From Streptomyces thinghirensis (lineage in GTDB: Bacteria > Actinomycetota > Actinomycetia > Streptomycetales > Streptomycetaceae): a stretch of 64,000 bases of DNA. A program made the position numbers and the translations under genes. Of this stretch, positions 33,818-42,964 are shown piece by piece; the stretch's first letter is position 1; the number at the start of each line of letters is the position of its first letter. Below the pieces are notes generated by a model. It searched no databases. It saw only the letters and a program-made list of their open reading frames with translations, and was not told where the DNA came from. The stretch covers positions 62,001 to 126,000 of the forward strand of contig JAKFGP010000058.1 of NCBI GenBank assembly GCA_021502835.1, written 5' to 3'.

Positions 33818-34668
33818 CCGGGCGGGGGGACGTGGACGAGGAGCTGCGCGCTTGGCTGCACGGAGGCGGCCGGGGCGCACGAGCCCGACCGGGCGCGCAT
33901 CCTGGCCCGGGTCGACCGCGGCATGGCGGGCCAGGGCGGGGGCCGCCCCGGGGACCACGGGACGACGCGTCCGCCGTTGCCTGGGCTGGGCGCGGGTGGC
34001 CGGTGCCACGGCGCGTGGCGGGCGTCCTGGCGGTCGGCGGCTACACGGTCGCGTCCGCGCTCAAGGACGACGCCCTCGCAGCGTTCGGTCGCCACCTCAC
34101 CCACCCCCGCGCCGTCACCGGAGGCCGCCACCGGCCGGGCGCCCGCCCCGCCGGCCGGCCCGACGCCGAGTGTCCCGCCCGGGACGGAGACCCCGGACGC
34201 CCCCGCCTCCCCTCCCGGCGCCGGCCGCGACCGGGAGCGCGACCGCCCAGCCGCCCGTCTCCGCCGTGGAGGACGGCCCGCTGTGTGTCGGACGGCTCGG
34301 TGGACCCGCACAGCCACGAGTTCTGGGCACAGAGCAACATCACCCTGAAGACCGGTGAACCGCTGACCGCGCTCACCGTCGAGCTGGTGGTGGCGCAGAC
34401 CGGCGGGGTCACGTCCACCGGCGCCTGGCGGTCGCTGCCGGAGGAGGACTTCACGTTCACGGTCGAGGAGCGGGACGGTTTCCTCGTCCACCGGGTGGAC
34501 GCTCAAGCAGGGCCGAACGGTCCCGGCGGGGCGAGTGGATGTTCGCCGGCCAGTACGACCACGAGCGCGGCGACCGGGACGCGGGCGGCGACCGCTACCC
34601 GCGACGGCCACCGCCGGATCGAACGGCTCTCGGTGCGGGGCGACTTCGCTCCCCGCGGGGGTTCGTGA
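33814..34668 (+). CDS. Single-pass membrane protein, possible anti-sigma or sigma-linked secreted protein
   Basis: About 280 aa; family not recognised. A cytoplasmic N-terminal stretch (MTGRGDVDEELRAWLHEAAG, HEPDRARILARVDRG) is followed by a hydrophobic helix VAGVLAVGGYTVASAL (34018-34065), a Pro/Ala/Thr-rich spacer, and an extracellular domain SHEFWAQSNITLKTGEPLTA (34313-34370), ELVVAQTGGVTSTGAWRSLP and EEDFTFTVEERDGFLVHR. The short acidic N terminus and one helix directly after a sigma gene suggest an anti-sigma role, but no zinc anti-sigma motif is seen. ATG 33814 overlaps the sigma stop. Breaks near 33865, 33990, 34085, 34290, 34500 and 34565. Confidence 0.62.
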   Translation: MTGRGDVDEELRAWLHGGGRGARARPGAHPGPGRPRHGGPGRGPPRGPRDDASAVAWAGRGWPVPRRVAGVLAVGGYTVASALKDDALAAFGRHLTHPRAVTGGRHRPGARPAGRPDAECPARDGDPGRPRLPSRRRPRPGARPPSRPSPPWRTARCVSDGSVDPHSHEFWAQSNITLKTGEPLTALTVELVVAQTGGVTSTGAWRSLPEEDFTFTVEERDGFLVHRVDAQAGPNGPGGASGCSPASTTTSAATGTRAATATRDGHRRIERLSVRGDFAPRGGS

Positions 34669-34781
34669 AGAGCCGCCGTGTGAAGGCCGAGTCGTGAAAA
34701 GCCTCTGGGGACGCGGCAACCCTTTCCTCACCAGTGGCGACCAGGAAGCGCAAGATCCTCTCCCACGCAAGGAACATGGGC

Positions 34782-35613
34782 ATGACTGCACGAGCTGAAC
34801 AGCGCGTCCGCCACCGCCGGGTCACCAAGCGGCGGGCGGTGATCGCCGGAACCGCTGCCTTCGGCCTCACCGGTGCGGCGATCGTCACCACGACGATGCT
34901 GTCCACCGCGGGGCCGCGTCGTCCTGGCCCGAGGACACCAGCAGCCAAGCCCGTCTCGTCGACGATCCCCGTCAAGGGGACGTACGACGGCGGGATGAAG
35001 AAGTTCTACGGCACCGGCGCCCTGGGCGGCGACAGCCAGGACGAGGGCCAGGACCCGGTCTTCGAACTGGCGGACGGCGCCACGCTGAAGAACGTCGTCA
35101 TCGGCACCCCGGCCGCCGACGGCGTCCACTGTAAGGGCTCCTGCACCCTGCGGAACGTGTAGGGCTGGACGTCGGCGAGGACGCCGCCAGCTTCAAGGGG
35201 CACCCCGGCCTCGGCGGTCTACACGGTGTACGGCGGCGGCGCGAGGAACGCCGACGACAAGGTGCTCCAGTTCAACGGCGCGGGCAAGCTCGTCGTCTCG
35301 AAGTTCCGGGTCGAGAACTTCGGCAAGCGGTCCGCTCCTGCGGCAACCGCGGCAAGCAGTACCGGCGCACGGTCATCATCAACGACGTGGACATCACCGC
35401 GCCGGGCAAGTCGATCGTCGGCGTCAACCAGAACTACGGCGACACGGCGGCCCTTGCCGGAACATCCGCGTCCACGGTGACGGCAAGAAGAAGATCGAGA
35501 CCTGCGTCCGCTTCGAGGGCAACGACACCGGCAAGGAGCCCGAGAAGCTTTCCCCGGTCGGCCCGTACGGCAAGACGTGCGACTTCACCGCCTCGGACAT
35601 CGCCTACGAGTGA
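34782..35613 (+). CDS. Secreted pectate lyase, PL3 family
   Basis: About 275 aa, extracellular; cleaves polygalacturonate by beta-elimination. N-terminal signal with a twin-Arg-like RRAVIAGTAAFGLTGAAI. Mature domain: TYDGGMKKFYGTGALGGDSQ (34983-35040), VFELADGATLKNVVIGTPAA (35059-35115), GVHCKGSCTLRNVW then DVGEDAA, YTVYGGGARNADDKVLQFNG (35219-35280), and CVRFEGNDTGKEPEKLSPVG. ATG 34782 is chosen because AAGGA sits 8 bases upstream; GTG 34734 and ATG 34776 are in frame. Breaks near 34915, 35200, 35335 and 35455; a TAG at 35160-35162 falls in the conserved NVWW region where Trp is expected. Confidence 0.86.
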
Positions 35614-35694
35614 CCGCTGGGGCCCACCCCTGATCCGCCGGCCCGCCCCCCCGCGCCGGTGCGCGCTGTCCGAGCTCCCACTCGGCCGGCCGTC

Positions 35695-35730
35695 GAACGC
35701 CCCCGCCGGTGACGACCGGCGGGGGCGTTC
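35695..35730 (+). terminator. Hairpin terminator after the PL3 pectate lyase
   Basis: Perfect 16-bp stem GAACGCCCCCGCCGGT (35695-35710) / ACCGGCGGGGGCGTTC (35715-35730) with a GACG loop, 82 bp after the stop and before the GH43 gene. One of the strongest hairpins in the window. Confidence 0.8.
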
Positions 35731-35857
35731 CTCCCCGGGGACCGTACCCGCCCGAAACTTCCGCCCCCTGCCGTCCCGTTGACGTCTCGGCCTCCACCGG
35801 TGACACTCCGAGGGCACACTATCCAACAGGACCTCTCAGACTCCCACAGGAAGTGTC

Positions 35858-36969
35858 ATGCGCCGCCACACCGCCCGTCGCACGCTTCTGGTCCCCTTCC
35901 TCGCCCTCCTCCTCGCCCTGCTCGCCGCCCCGCCGGGCGCCGCACACCCGGGAGCCCTGCCCGCGAGCCCCGCCGGGTCCCCCACGTACGCGGGATACCT
36001 CTTCGCCTACTTCACCGGCGAGGGACCGCCGACGGCGAACAGATCCCGCTACGCCCTCAGCCGCGGCAATGACGCCCTGCACTGGCGCGAGCTGAACGCC
36101 GGGAAGCCGGTGCTGACGTCCACCATCGGCGAGAGGGGGCTGCGCGACCCGTTCGTGATCCGCTCGCCCGAGGGGCGACAGGTTCTACATGATCGCCACC
36201 GACCTGCGGATGTACCGGGAACAGCAGCGGCAGCTGGGACGAGGTCCAGCGGCACGGCAGCAAGTCGATCATGGTGTGGGAGTCCACCGACCTGGTCCAC
36301 TGGACCGACCAGCGCCTCGCGAAGGTGTCCCCGGACAACGCGGGCAACACCTGGGCGCCGGAGGCCTACTGGGACGACGAGCTGGACGCGTACGTCGTCT
36401 TCTGGGCCTCCAAGCTCCTACGCCGACGACGACCGGACCACACCGGTTCGACGTACAACAAGATGCTGTACGCGACCACCGAGGACTTCCGCACCTTCAG
36501 CGAGCCGAAGATCTGGAACGACCCGGGCTACTCGGTCATCGACTCGACGGTCGTCGAGCACGACGACACGTACTACCGCTACACCAAGGACGAGCGCGAC
36601 CTGTCCTCCGGCTCGCCCTGCTCGAAGTTCATCACCGGCGAGAAGTCGACGTCCCTGGACCGACACGTCGTACGACTTCGTCTCGGACTGCATCGGGCGC
36701 GGCGCGATGGACCGCGGCGAGGGGCCGACGGTGTTCAAGTCCAACACCGAGGAGAAGTGGTACCTGTTCGTCGACGAGTACGGCGGCCGGGGGATACCTC
36801 CCTTCGAGACCACCCGACCTCGACTCGGGCGAGTGGACGCCGTCGGCCGACCACCAGCTGCCCGCCAGCCCGGCGGCACGGCACGGTGATCCCGGTGACG
36901 CAGGCGGAGTACGACCGGCTGCCGCGCGCCTACCCGGCCGGTCCCGCGTCGGTCGTGGACGGCCGGTGA
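35858..36969 (+). CDS. Secreted glycoside hydrolase family 43 protein
   Basis: About 370 aa five-bladed beta-propeller enzyme, probably an arabinosidase or related exo-acting enzyme on pectin side chains. Signal peptide RRTLLVPFLALLLALLAAPP. GH43 signatures: YLFAYFTGEGPPT (35995-36035), GLRDPFVIRSPEGDRFYMIA with the catalytic Asp of RDPF (36139-36195), SIMVWESTDLVHWTDQRLA (36267-36320), TWAPEAYWDDELDAYVVFWA (36351-36410, general acid Glu) and VIDSTVVEHDDTYYRYTKDE (36536-36595). ATG 35858 follows AGGAAG. Breaks near 36178, 36225, 36418, 36655, 36820 and 36880. Its 3' end overlaps the convergent hydrolase by about 40 bp. Confidence 0.87.
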
Positions 36970-37984
36970 CAGCAGATCGGCGTCGCGGTGGCCGACTCCA
37001 GCCATCGGAAGGCCGCGTCCTGCATGCGCCGCGGGAAGGCGTGGCCGACGTCCGGCCAGGTCTCGGTGCGCAGCCGGTCGGCGGCGCCCCCGGGAGTGCC
37101 AGACGGCGCGCAGCCTGTCGTAGGCGGTGCGCACGCCCTCGGCGGTGAACAGGTGGTCCCGTCACCGCCGAGGAACAGCATCGGTCTGGGCGCGGCGATG
37201 CTCGCCACGTCGGGGAGGTCGAGGTACCGGGCGAGTCCGGGGTGCAGCATGTGGAAGGCCGACTGCCCGCGCAGGGCGTTGTTCCCGGGCACCATCATCT
37301 CCTTCAGCCCGGTCATCCAGCACACGCTCACCGTGGCGGCGGCGACGGAGTCGCTGAGGGCGGCGGTCTGCCAGGCGCGGTAGCCGCCCATGGAGAAGCC
37401 GGCGGCCGCGATCCGCCGGGCGTCCACGCGGGTCGAGGGAGGCCAGGAAGCCGGCGGCGCGCTCGTCCTCGCGGGCCAGGAGCCCGGCGAGGGAACTGCC
37501 GAGGTGGAAGAGGCTGCCCGCCAGGGCCTGTCGCCGGGTGTAGGTGAAGCGGTTTCCGGTCGCCCCAGCCCAGGGCGTCCGCACAGAGCACCACGTACCC
37601 CCGCCCGGGCCAGTTCGTCACTGAGAAGCGCCCGCCGAAGTGCCGGTCCGCCCAGTCTCGGCGGCGGCGAGCCGGGAGTCGTCGTACCAGGGCCGACCCG
37701 TTTCTCCTTGCCGATGTCGAAGCGGGAGCTGGGAGTCAGCAGGAGCAGGACGGCCGGGAAGGGGCCTCTGTGCCGTGCGGGGGTGAGCAGGGCGCCGCGG
37801 ACTCCGTCCTGGGGTGGGAGAGGGAGAGGGGTGACCGGGTCTCCCGCGTGTATCCGTCGCCGTCCGAGCGGGGCGAACTCGGGGCGTACGGCAGTCGTCC
37901 TGCTGGCCTGATGAGAGGGGGCTCTCTACCATCGCAAGGGCTGCCCGTCCGCCACATTCCTCGAAGTCCTGGATCAAGGAGCAC
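36930..37984 (-). CDS. Alpha/beta hydrolase (dienelactone hydrolase / acetylxylan esterase-like), N terminus corrupted
   Basis: Alpha/beta-hydrolase whose nucleophile elbow is IAAAGFSMGGYRAWQTAALS (about 37370-37425), followed by VCWMTGLKEMMVPGN (37290-37330), ASIAAPRPMLFLGGDG and the catalytic His in WPDVGHAFPRRMQDAAFRWL (about 37000-37060). Upstream, GYVVLCADALGWGDR (about 37555-37605) and SRFDIGKEKRVGP (about 37700-37730) are typical. A secreted or cytoplasmic esterase acting on acetylated pectin fragments is plausible from context only. Start is not resolved: frames change at least six times between 37430 and 37900, and 37984 is merely the 5' limit of the open frame. The stop is also approximate. 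Confidence 0.65.
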
Positions 37985-38080
37985 GCCCCAGGCTGAAGTG
38001 GGAAGGACCAGTCGTCCTTGGAGCTACGATGGAAGTCGGGGTAGTCACTCTGGAGATCCTCAGTCTGGACGGGTCACTCC

Positions 38081-39200
38081 GGTGGTCATAGGTCGGACGC
38101 CAGTCGCTGAGGTACGCCTCCTTGAGCGACGCGGCCCTGGGCATTGGTCAGTCGAGCCGGTTCTCCGAGACGGCGATCGACGCCGGGCCGGGTAGCGGTA
38201 CCCCGGAACTGCTGCTCCCAGCTGGGGGGTGCGCGTCCTATGTCGGCGTAGGGGGCGACCGCAACACGCCCGCGCCGAGGTGGGTCTCGCGCACGGGTGA
38301 GTATCGGCAGGCGGGGTGCTGGAGTTGGGCACCCAGGGGCTGGGCCGCGGGAGGCCGTCGGGGGCCTCGCTGCTGACGCACCCAGCGTGACTAGGTAGCC
38401 GTGCGGGCGGCGTTCACGGTGGACAGCGCAACAGAAGCCGTGGGGCGCGTCGGGCTCTGCGGACCGAGGGTGGGCGGGGGCAGCCCCGGCGCGACAAGCC
38501 GGCCGCCCGGCCGAAGACGAAGCCTTGACGTCGCCCTGCTGGCGTAGCAGTGGGCGTGCAATTGGCGGGCGAAGAGCCTGAGGTCCCGGGCAGGTCGGCG
38601 TAGAGGGGTGTCCTGGTGGGCCGAGGAAGCGGCGGTGGGGAACGCCGAGCGGCCGCCCTGGACCTTGATGGCGACGGCCTGGGTGCCGGTGAAGCCGGGG
38701 TGGTCGGCGCGCAGCCAGTCGCCGGCGAAGGTGATCCGGCGGGTGGTGAAGCTGTCGGCCCGCACGGTGGTGGTGGCGGAGCCGCTGGTGCTGTAGTGCC
38801 GGAGCCGTCGGTTTCGGGGTCCCGGCCGCGTTGTCGAAGACGATGACGGTGTCGCGCGGGTCCTCGGAGGCGCCGCGAGCCAGGTCGCCTCGGTGCGGGT
38901 CGGCGTCGACGGAGACCGTCTCGCGGTAGGTGCCGGGGGGCGAGGACCAGCGTCCAGTCGGCCTCGGCGGCGGTCACGGCGGCCTGGACGGAGGTGAAGT
39001 CGCCGCGCCGTGCGGGTCCACGTAGAGGGTCTTCGGGGTGCGGCGGGCGGCCGGTGAGCCGTACCGGCCGAAGGGGCGCGGGCGTGGCCGGGTGCCGGCT
39101 ACGAGCGGGCCGGGCCGCGGGGGCCGAGGGCGGCGCCCGCGCCGGCGGTGGTCAGGAGGAAGTCCTGCGGGACGGGGCGGGTCGGTGGCCGCCGGGCCCT
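38081..39200 (-). CDS. Pectinesterase family protein, heavily corrupted
   Basis: CE8 pectin methylesterase-like. Fragments in order: a twin-Arg-type signal region DFLLTTAGAGAALG (about 39125-39165), LYVDPHG then GDFTSVQAAVTAAEADWTLV (about 38955-39010), LAPGTYRETVSVDAD, DPRDTVIVFDNAAGTPK (about 38810-38860), VRADSFTTRRITFAGDWLRA (38705-38765), QAVAIKVQG, FLGHQDTLYAD-like sequence (about 38590-38620), DVDFVFGRA-like sequence near 38520, and a terminal KEAYLSDWRP (about 38097-38130). The first Gln/Asp catalytic segments are recognisable but the last 450 bp are only fragments. Neither start nor stop can be set. It may be a broken gene or poor sequence. Confidence 0.55.
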
Positions 39201-39269
39201 TCGGCGCGTACGTGGCGGGGTGCGGGAGGCCGGGGCGGTGCGGGCGCCCCGGCCCTCGGTACTGGGGTG

Positions 39270-40607
39270 TCAGCGCAGGCGGCTGGCGCCCGCGCCGTGG
39301 TCGACGACGAGGGGGGACCGCCCAGGCCGGGAGGACCTGGTGCGCAGGGTGGGCGTCCAGCCCGCGCCGGACCGCAGCGGCGTGTCCGGGTTCTCCGCGT
39401 TGTGCGCGGCGATCAGGTCGGCGGAGCGGCCGTTGACGCGGTTGTGCGCGGCGGTGAGCGGCGAGTCGTTCCACCGCTTCAGCACCTTCGCGGGGCTGAC
39501 GCCGCCCGGCAGGGTGAAGGCGTTGTGCTCGGCGACGAGCTGGGACTCCCTTGCCGACACCGAAGCTGTAGGCGTAGTCGTGCGCGCCACGAAGTGGTTG
39601 TTGTAGACGTCGACCTGCCCGAACCGCACCCGGGGCGCGCGCTCGACGAGGTCCTTGAAGAGGTTGTGGTGGAAGGTCGTCTTCAGGTGCCCGCGGTCGC
39701 CGGCCGCGGCGGACTCGCTGTCGCTGTTGCCGATCAGGATCGTCTTGTCGTGCTCGGTGAAGATCGTTCCAGGAGGCGGTGACGGAGTCGGCGCCGCGCA
39801 CGATGTTTGAGCTGGCCGTCGCGTTGCTGGTACAGCATGCCGAAGTAGGTGGGCGCCGCGCTGTCGGGGTGCTCGCCGTCGGTGAAGGTGTTGTGGTCCA
39901 GCCACACGTGCGTCGAGCCGTACACGACGGCGCTGTCGTACTCCGGAGTTCCAGTTGCCCTTGTCGCCGTCGGTGGGGTCCCACTGCGGGAAGCAGTCGA
40001 CGGGGCTCTCGAAGGTCAGGTTGCGGACGATGACGTTGTCGACGCCCCGATCTGGAGACTGGCGCCACTCGATACGGCCGCGTTCCGCCCGGACGCCGAT
40101 GATCGTGGTGTCGGCGGGGACGTTCGCCTGATGGCCCGGTCCTGCTGGGCGGCGGAGGCGCGGCGGAGTCCCTCGGGGCTGGTGTCGGGCTCGGCGCTCA
40201 GGTCGGTCTCCAGGCCCCAGTTCTCCGGGGAGTACTTCTCCAGGTAGGCGCCAGTCGTAGCCGGGCGCGGCGAAGGCGTCGCAGCCCTCGGAGACGGCGT
40301 CGATCGTGCCCTTCACCTTGATGATCCCGGGCGCGCCGCCGCCGGCGGCGAGGGCCGCCTTGAACTCGGCCCAGCTGGAGACGGTGTACACGTGCTCCGC
40401 GTCGGCGGCGCGCCCGCCGGTGGTGCCGGTGCCGTGGGAGGCCCAGCCGTCGCTGGCCGGCAGGGTCTGCCGGGCGGTGTCGCGGGGGTGGTGGTGGCCG
40501 GGGCGGGCCTGCGCGGTGGCGGCGGTCAGGGTCAGTACGAGGGCGGTGCAGCCGACCAGCGCGGCGGCTCTTCGCGTGGCATGCCCATGCCATCCGGGTG
40601 TGTTCAT
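39270..40607 (-). CDS. Secreted pectate lyase, PL1 family
   Basis: About 445 aa parallel beta-helix lyase on pectate. Signal peptide RRAAALVGCTALVLTLTAAT. Conserved elements: YTVSSWAEFKAALAAGGGAP (about 40325-40385), IKVKGTIDAVSEGCDAFAAP, DTTIIGVRAERGRIEW (40060-40110), NVIVRNLTFESPVDCFPQWD (about 39985-40045), THVWLDHNTFTDGEHPD (39865-39915, calcium-site Asp), GADSVTASWNDFTEHDKTIL (about 39745-39800), LKTTFHHNLFKDLVERAPRV (39625-39685, catalytic Arg) and VYNNHFVA. ATG 40607 with GGGAGAG upstream. Breaks near 40250, 40130, 40060, 39945, 39810, 39768, 39590, 39550 and 39315. Stop 39270-39272. Confidence 0.88.
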   Translation of the reverse strand: MNTPGWHGHATRRAAALVGCTALVLTLTAATAQARPGHHHPRDTARQTLPASDGWASHGTGTTGGRAADAEHVYTVSSWAEFKAALAAGGGAPGIIKVKGTIDAVSEGCDAFAAPGYDWRLPGEVLPGELGPGDRPERRARHQPRGTPPRLRRPAGPGHQANVPADTTIIGVRAERGRIEWRQSPDRGVDNVIVRNLTFESPVDCFPQWDPTDGDKGNWNSGVRQRRRVRLDARVAGPQHLHRRRAPRQRGAHLLRHAVPATRRPAQTSCAAPTPSPPPGTIFTEHDKTILIGNSDSESAAAGDRGHLKTTFHHNLFKDLVERAPRVRFGQVDVYNNHFVARTTTPTASVSARESQLVAEHNAFTLPGGVSPAKVLKRWNDSPLTAAHNRVNGRSADLIAAHNAENPDTPLRSGAGWTPTLRTRSSRPGRSPLVVDHGAGASRLR

Positions 40608-40646
40608 GGTGCGGCTCTCCCTTTTCCGTGGTTTGGGTGCTACGTA

Positions 40647-41443
40647 CTACGCGGTGGCCGACGCCGGCCAGTCGATCCAGGACTCGGGGATCTCCTCGTC
40701 CAGCCGGCGCACGTCCGGCGCGCCAGGACCCGCGTGCGGCAGCTCCCGCGCGACGAGCCGGGCGACCGCGATCGCGCCGGGCGGGTTGAAGTGGGTGTTG
40801 TCCTGCTCGGTGGCGGTCCAGCTGAAGTACGCCTTGGTCCCTCCACGCCGAGCCGCTGCCACGGCGCGAGCGACAGCGCCTGCACGTCGAGCAGCGCCAC
40901 GCCCTCCTGTCGCGCGAGCGCCCGCATCGCCGCCGGGTACTCCCGTGGCTGGGCCGCGCGTCGCCCGCCGCGTCGAACCGCCGCCGCTCGACGGGCGTGG
41001 CCAGCACCGGCCGCGCCCCGCGGCCCGGGCGCCGTCGACGTACAGCCGAAGGTGGTCCTGGTACGTCGTCCAGGGCTCGGTGTAGCGGGCGGGGTCCTCT
41101 TCTTCTCGTCGTTGTGCGCGAACTGGACGAGCAGGAGGTCGCCGGGCCGGATCGCGTCCAGGACTGCGTCCAGCCGCCCTCGTCGACGAAGCTCTTGGAA
41201 CTGCGCCCGTTCACGGCGTAGGTTGGCGACCGCCGGAGTCTCTGCGGAGGAAGAAGGGCAGCGCCATCCCCCACCCGGTCCCGGGCGCGGCGTCGGCGTA
41301 CTTCTGCGCGGCGGTGGAGTCGCCGGCGATGTGGAGGGTGCGGAGGCGGTGTCCGCCGGCCTCGGCGGTGCCGGTGGCGGCGAACGCCAGGGGCAGGGCG
41401 GCGACGGCGGACGCGGTGACTTGTCTTCGGGGTGGAGTGACAC
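40647..41443 (-). CDS. Rhamnogalacturonan acetylesterase (SGNH hydrolase)
   Basis: About 265 aa secreted esterase removing acetyl groups from rhamnogalacturonan. N terminus PPRRQVTASAVAALPLAFAA is a signal peptide. SGNH blocks: block I LHIAGDSTAAQKYADA with the nucleophilic Ser (about 41315-41355), block II NYAVNGRSSKSFVDEG (41170-41225), block III LLLVQFAHNDEKK (41105-41145) and block V TEQDNTHFNPPGA with Asp/His (40775-40810). Start GTG 41443 requires one shift into the frame of the signal peptide. Further breaks near 41235, 41185, 41095, 41020, 40955, 40840 and 40735. Next to two pectinolytic genes on the same strand. Confidence 0.85.
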
Positions 41444-41543
41444 GCCGGAGCGCCTTTCGAGAGGGGAGGAGTGATAGTCCTCGCCGGGGACGGCTGCGCG
41501 GCCCGCGAACCACGGGCCGTCCCACGGCGGGACCCGGGACCGG

Positions 41544-42910
41544 CTAGCCCATCTGCTCGTTCCACTCGGCCTGCGCCTCGTTGAGCTGCTCGGCCATCGT
41601 GTCCAGGAACGCCTTCGCGCTCATCTTCCCGAGCAGCACCTTCTGGAGGTTCGGCTCGTTGTCGGCCTTGGAGATCGTGTTCCAGTCCGGCAGGTAGTAC
41701 GGCAGCTGGACGATGGTCGTGGAGCCGTCGTTCAGCGCCTCGGCCGCCAGCTTCGTCGCTCCGCGCCTCTGGATCCACGCGTCCGTCGCGGCTTCGGTGT
41801 TGGACGGCACCTGGCCCGCGGACTCCGTTGAACTTTGAGTTCTTGCGCGTGCGAGGTGGCGAACTCGACGAACTTCCAGGGCGGCGTCCTGTTCTTGGAG
41901 CTCTTGAACAGGCCGAGCCTCGTCGACCGGGTTGGACACCTGGACCCGCTTGCCGGAGGCGCCGACCGGCTGCGGGATACCGCTGAACTTCTCGACACCG
42001 AGCGCCTTCACGTGGTCCTGGTAGGAGCCCAGGTTGTGGTTGAGCATGCCGATCGTGCCGGAGTCCCACTGAGCGACCATCTTGGCGAAGTCGTTGTTGA
42101 CGTCGGCGGCCGGCGTGGTCTTCTTGTAGAGGGCCGCGTACTTCTCCAGCGCCTCGACGTTCTTCGGGTCGTTGACGGTGGTCTTCTCCTTGCCGGAGTC
42201 CCAGAACGAGGTGATGCCGGACTGCCCGTACATCGCGTCGAGCGCCTGGGCGATGGAGCCGGAACCGCCGCGGATGGTGTAGCCGAACTCGTTCTCACCC
42301 GTGTTCGTGAGCTTCTCGGCGGCCGTGTAGAAGGCGTCCCAGGTCGTGGGCGCCTCCAGGCCCTGCCTTGTCGAACAGGTCGGTGCGGTAGTAGAGGACG
42401 CCGTTGTTGGCCGAGGTCGGCACCGAATACAGCCGGCCGTCGCCGCCGCCCGCGCGCCTGCAGCGACTCGATCATGTCCTTGTTGACCCTGCCGTCCGGG
42501 GACGACCCGGTCAGCCGGTTGTCCAGCGGCTCCAGCGCGTCCTGGGGCCGAGAAGCCCGCGAGCATCGCCGCGCCGACACCGCCGACGTCCGGCAGGCCG
42601 CCGCCCTGGATGGCGGTGTCCACCTTGGACTGGTACTCGGTGGCGGCGATCCCGACGTACCCACGTCGATGTCCGGGTTCGCCTTCGAAGTCGGCGATGA
42701 TCTCCTTCCAGACGGCCGTACGGATACCGCCGTTGTTGTCCCAGAAGACGATCTTCCCGTGCCGCTGCCCTCGGCACCCTTGTCGCCGCCCGCTCCGCTG
42801 CCGTCGTCACCACAGGCGGTGGCGGTCAGCGCGAGCACGGCCCCCAGGGCTACGGCGGCGGAGGTCCGGCGCCCGCCTGTCCTTCTGCTGCTGCGATTGC
42901 TGGTCTTCAT
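41544..42910 (-). CDS. ABC transporter sugar-binding lipoprotein
   Basis: About 450 aa family 1 solute-binding protein. The signal sequence ends in a lipobox, ALGAVLALTATAC (about 42825-42865), so it is lipid-anchored outside the membrane. Mature features: IVFWDNNGGIRTAVWKEIIA (about 42700-42755), DTAIQGGGLPDVGGVGAAML (42560-42625), APTTWDAFYTAAEKL (about 42310-42355), GGSGSIAQALDAMYGQSGIT and the long C-terminal run ALNDGSTTIVQLPYYLPDW. ATG 42910. Breaks near 42768, 42690, 42662, 42550, 42460, 42370, 41925, 41895, 41830 and 41760. It probably serves the permeases at 47633-49468, which lack their own binding protein. Confidence 0.88.
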
Positions 42911-42964
42911 TGATCGGCTCTCTTCTTCTGGATCCGACGGAGCGGTGAACGGAGTGTGGGGGAG

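Noticed and set aside
39200..39300. Fusion of the PL1 pectate lyase and pectinesterase into one protein
   Set aside because: The frames run close together, but a twin-Arg-type signal sequence follows the lyase stop, which argues for two secreted proteins; the missing start codon is attributed to corruption.
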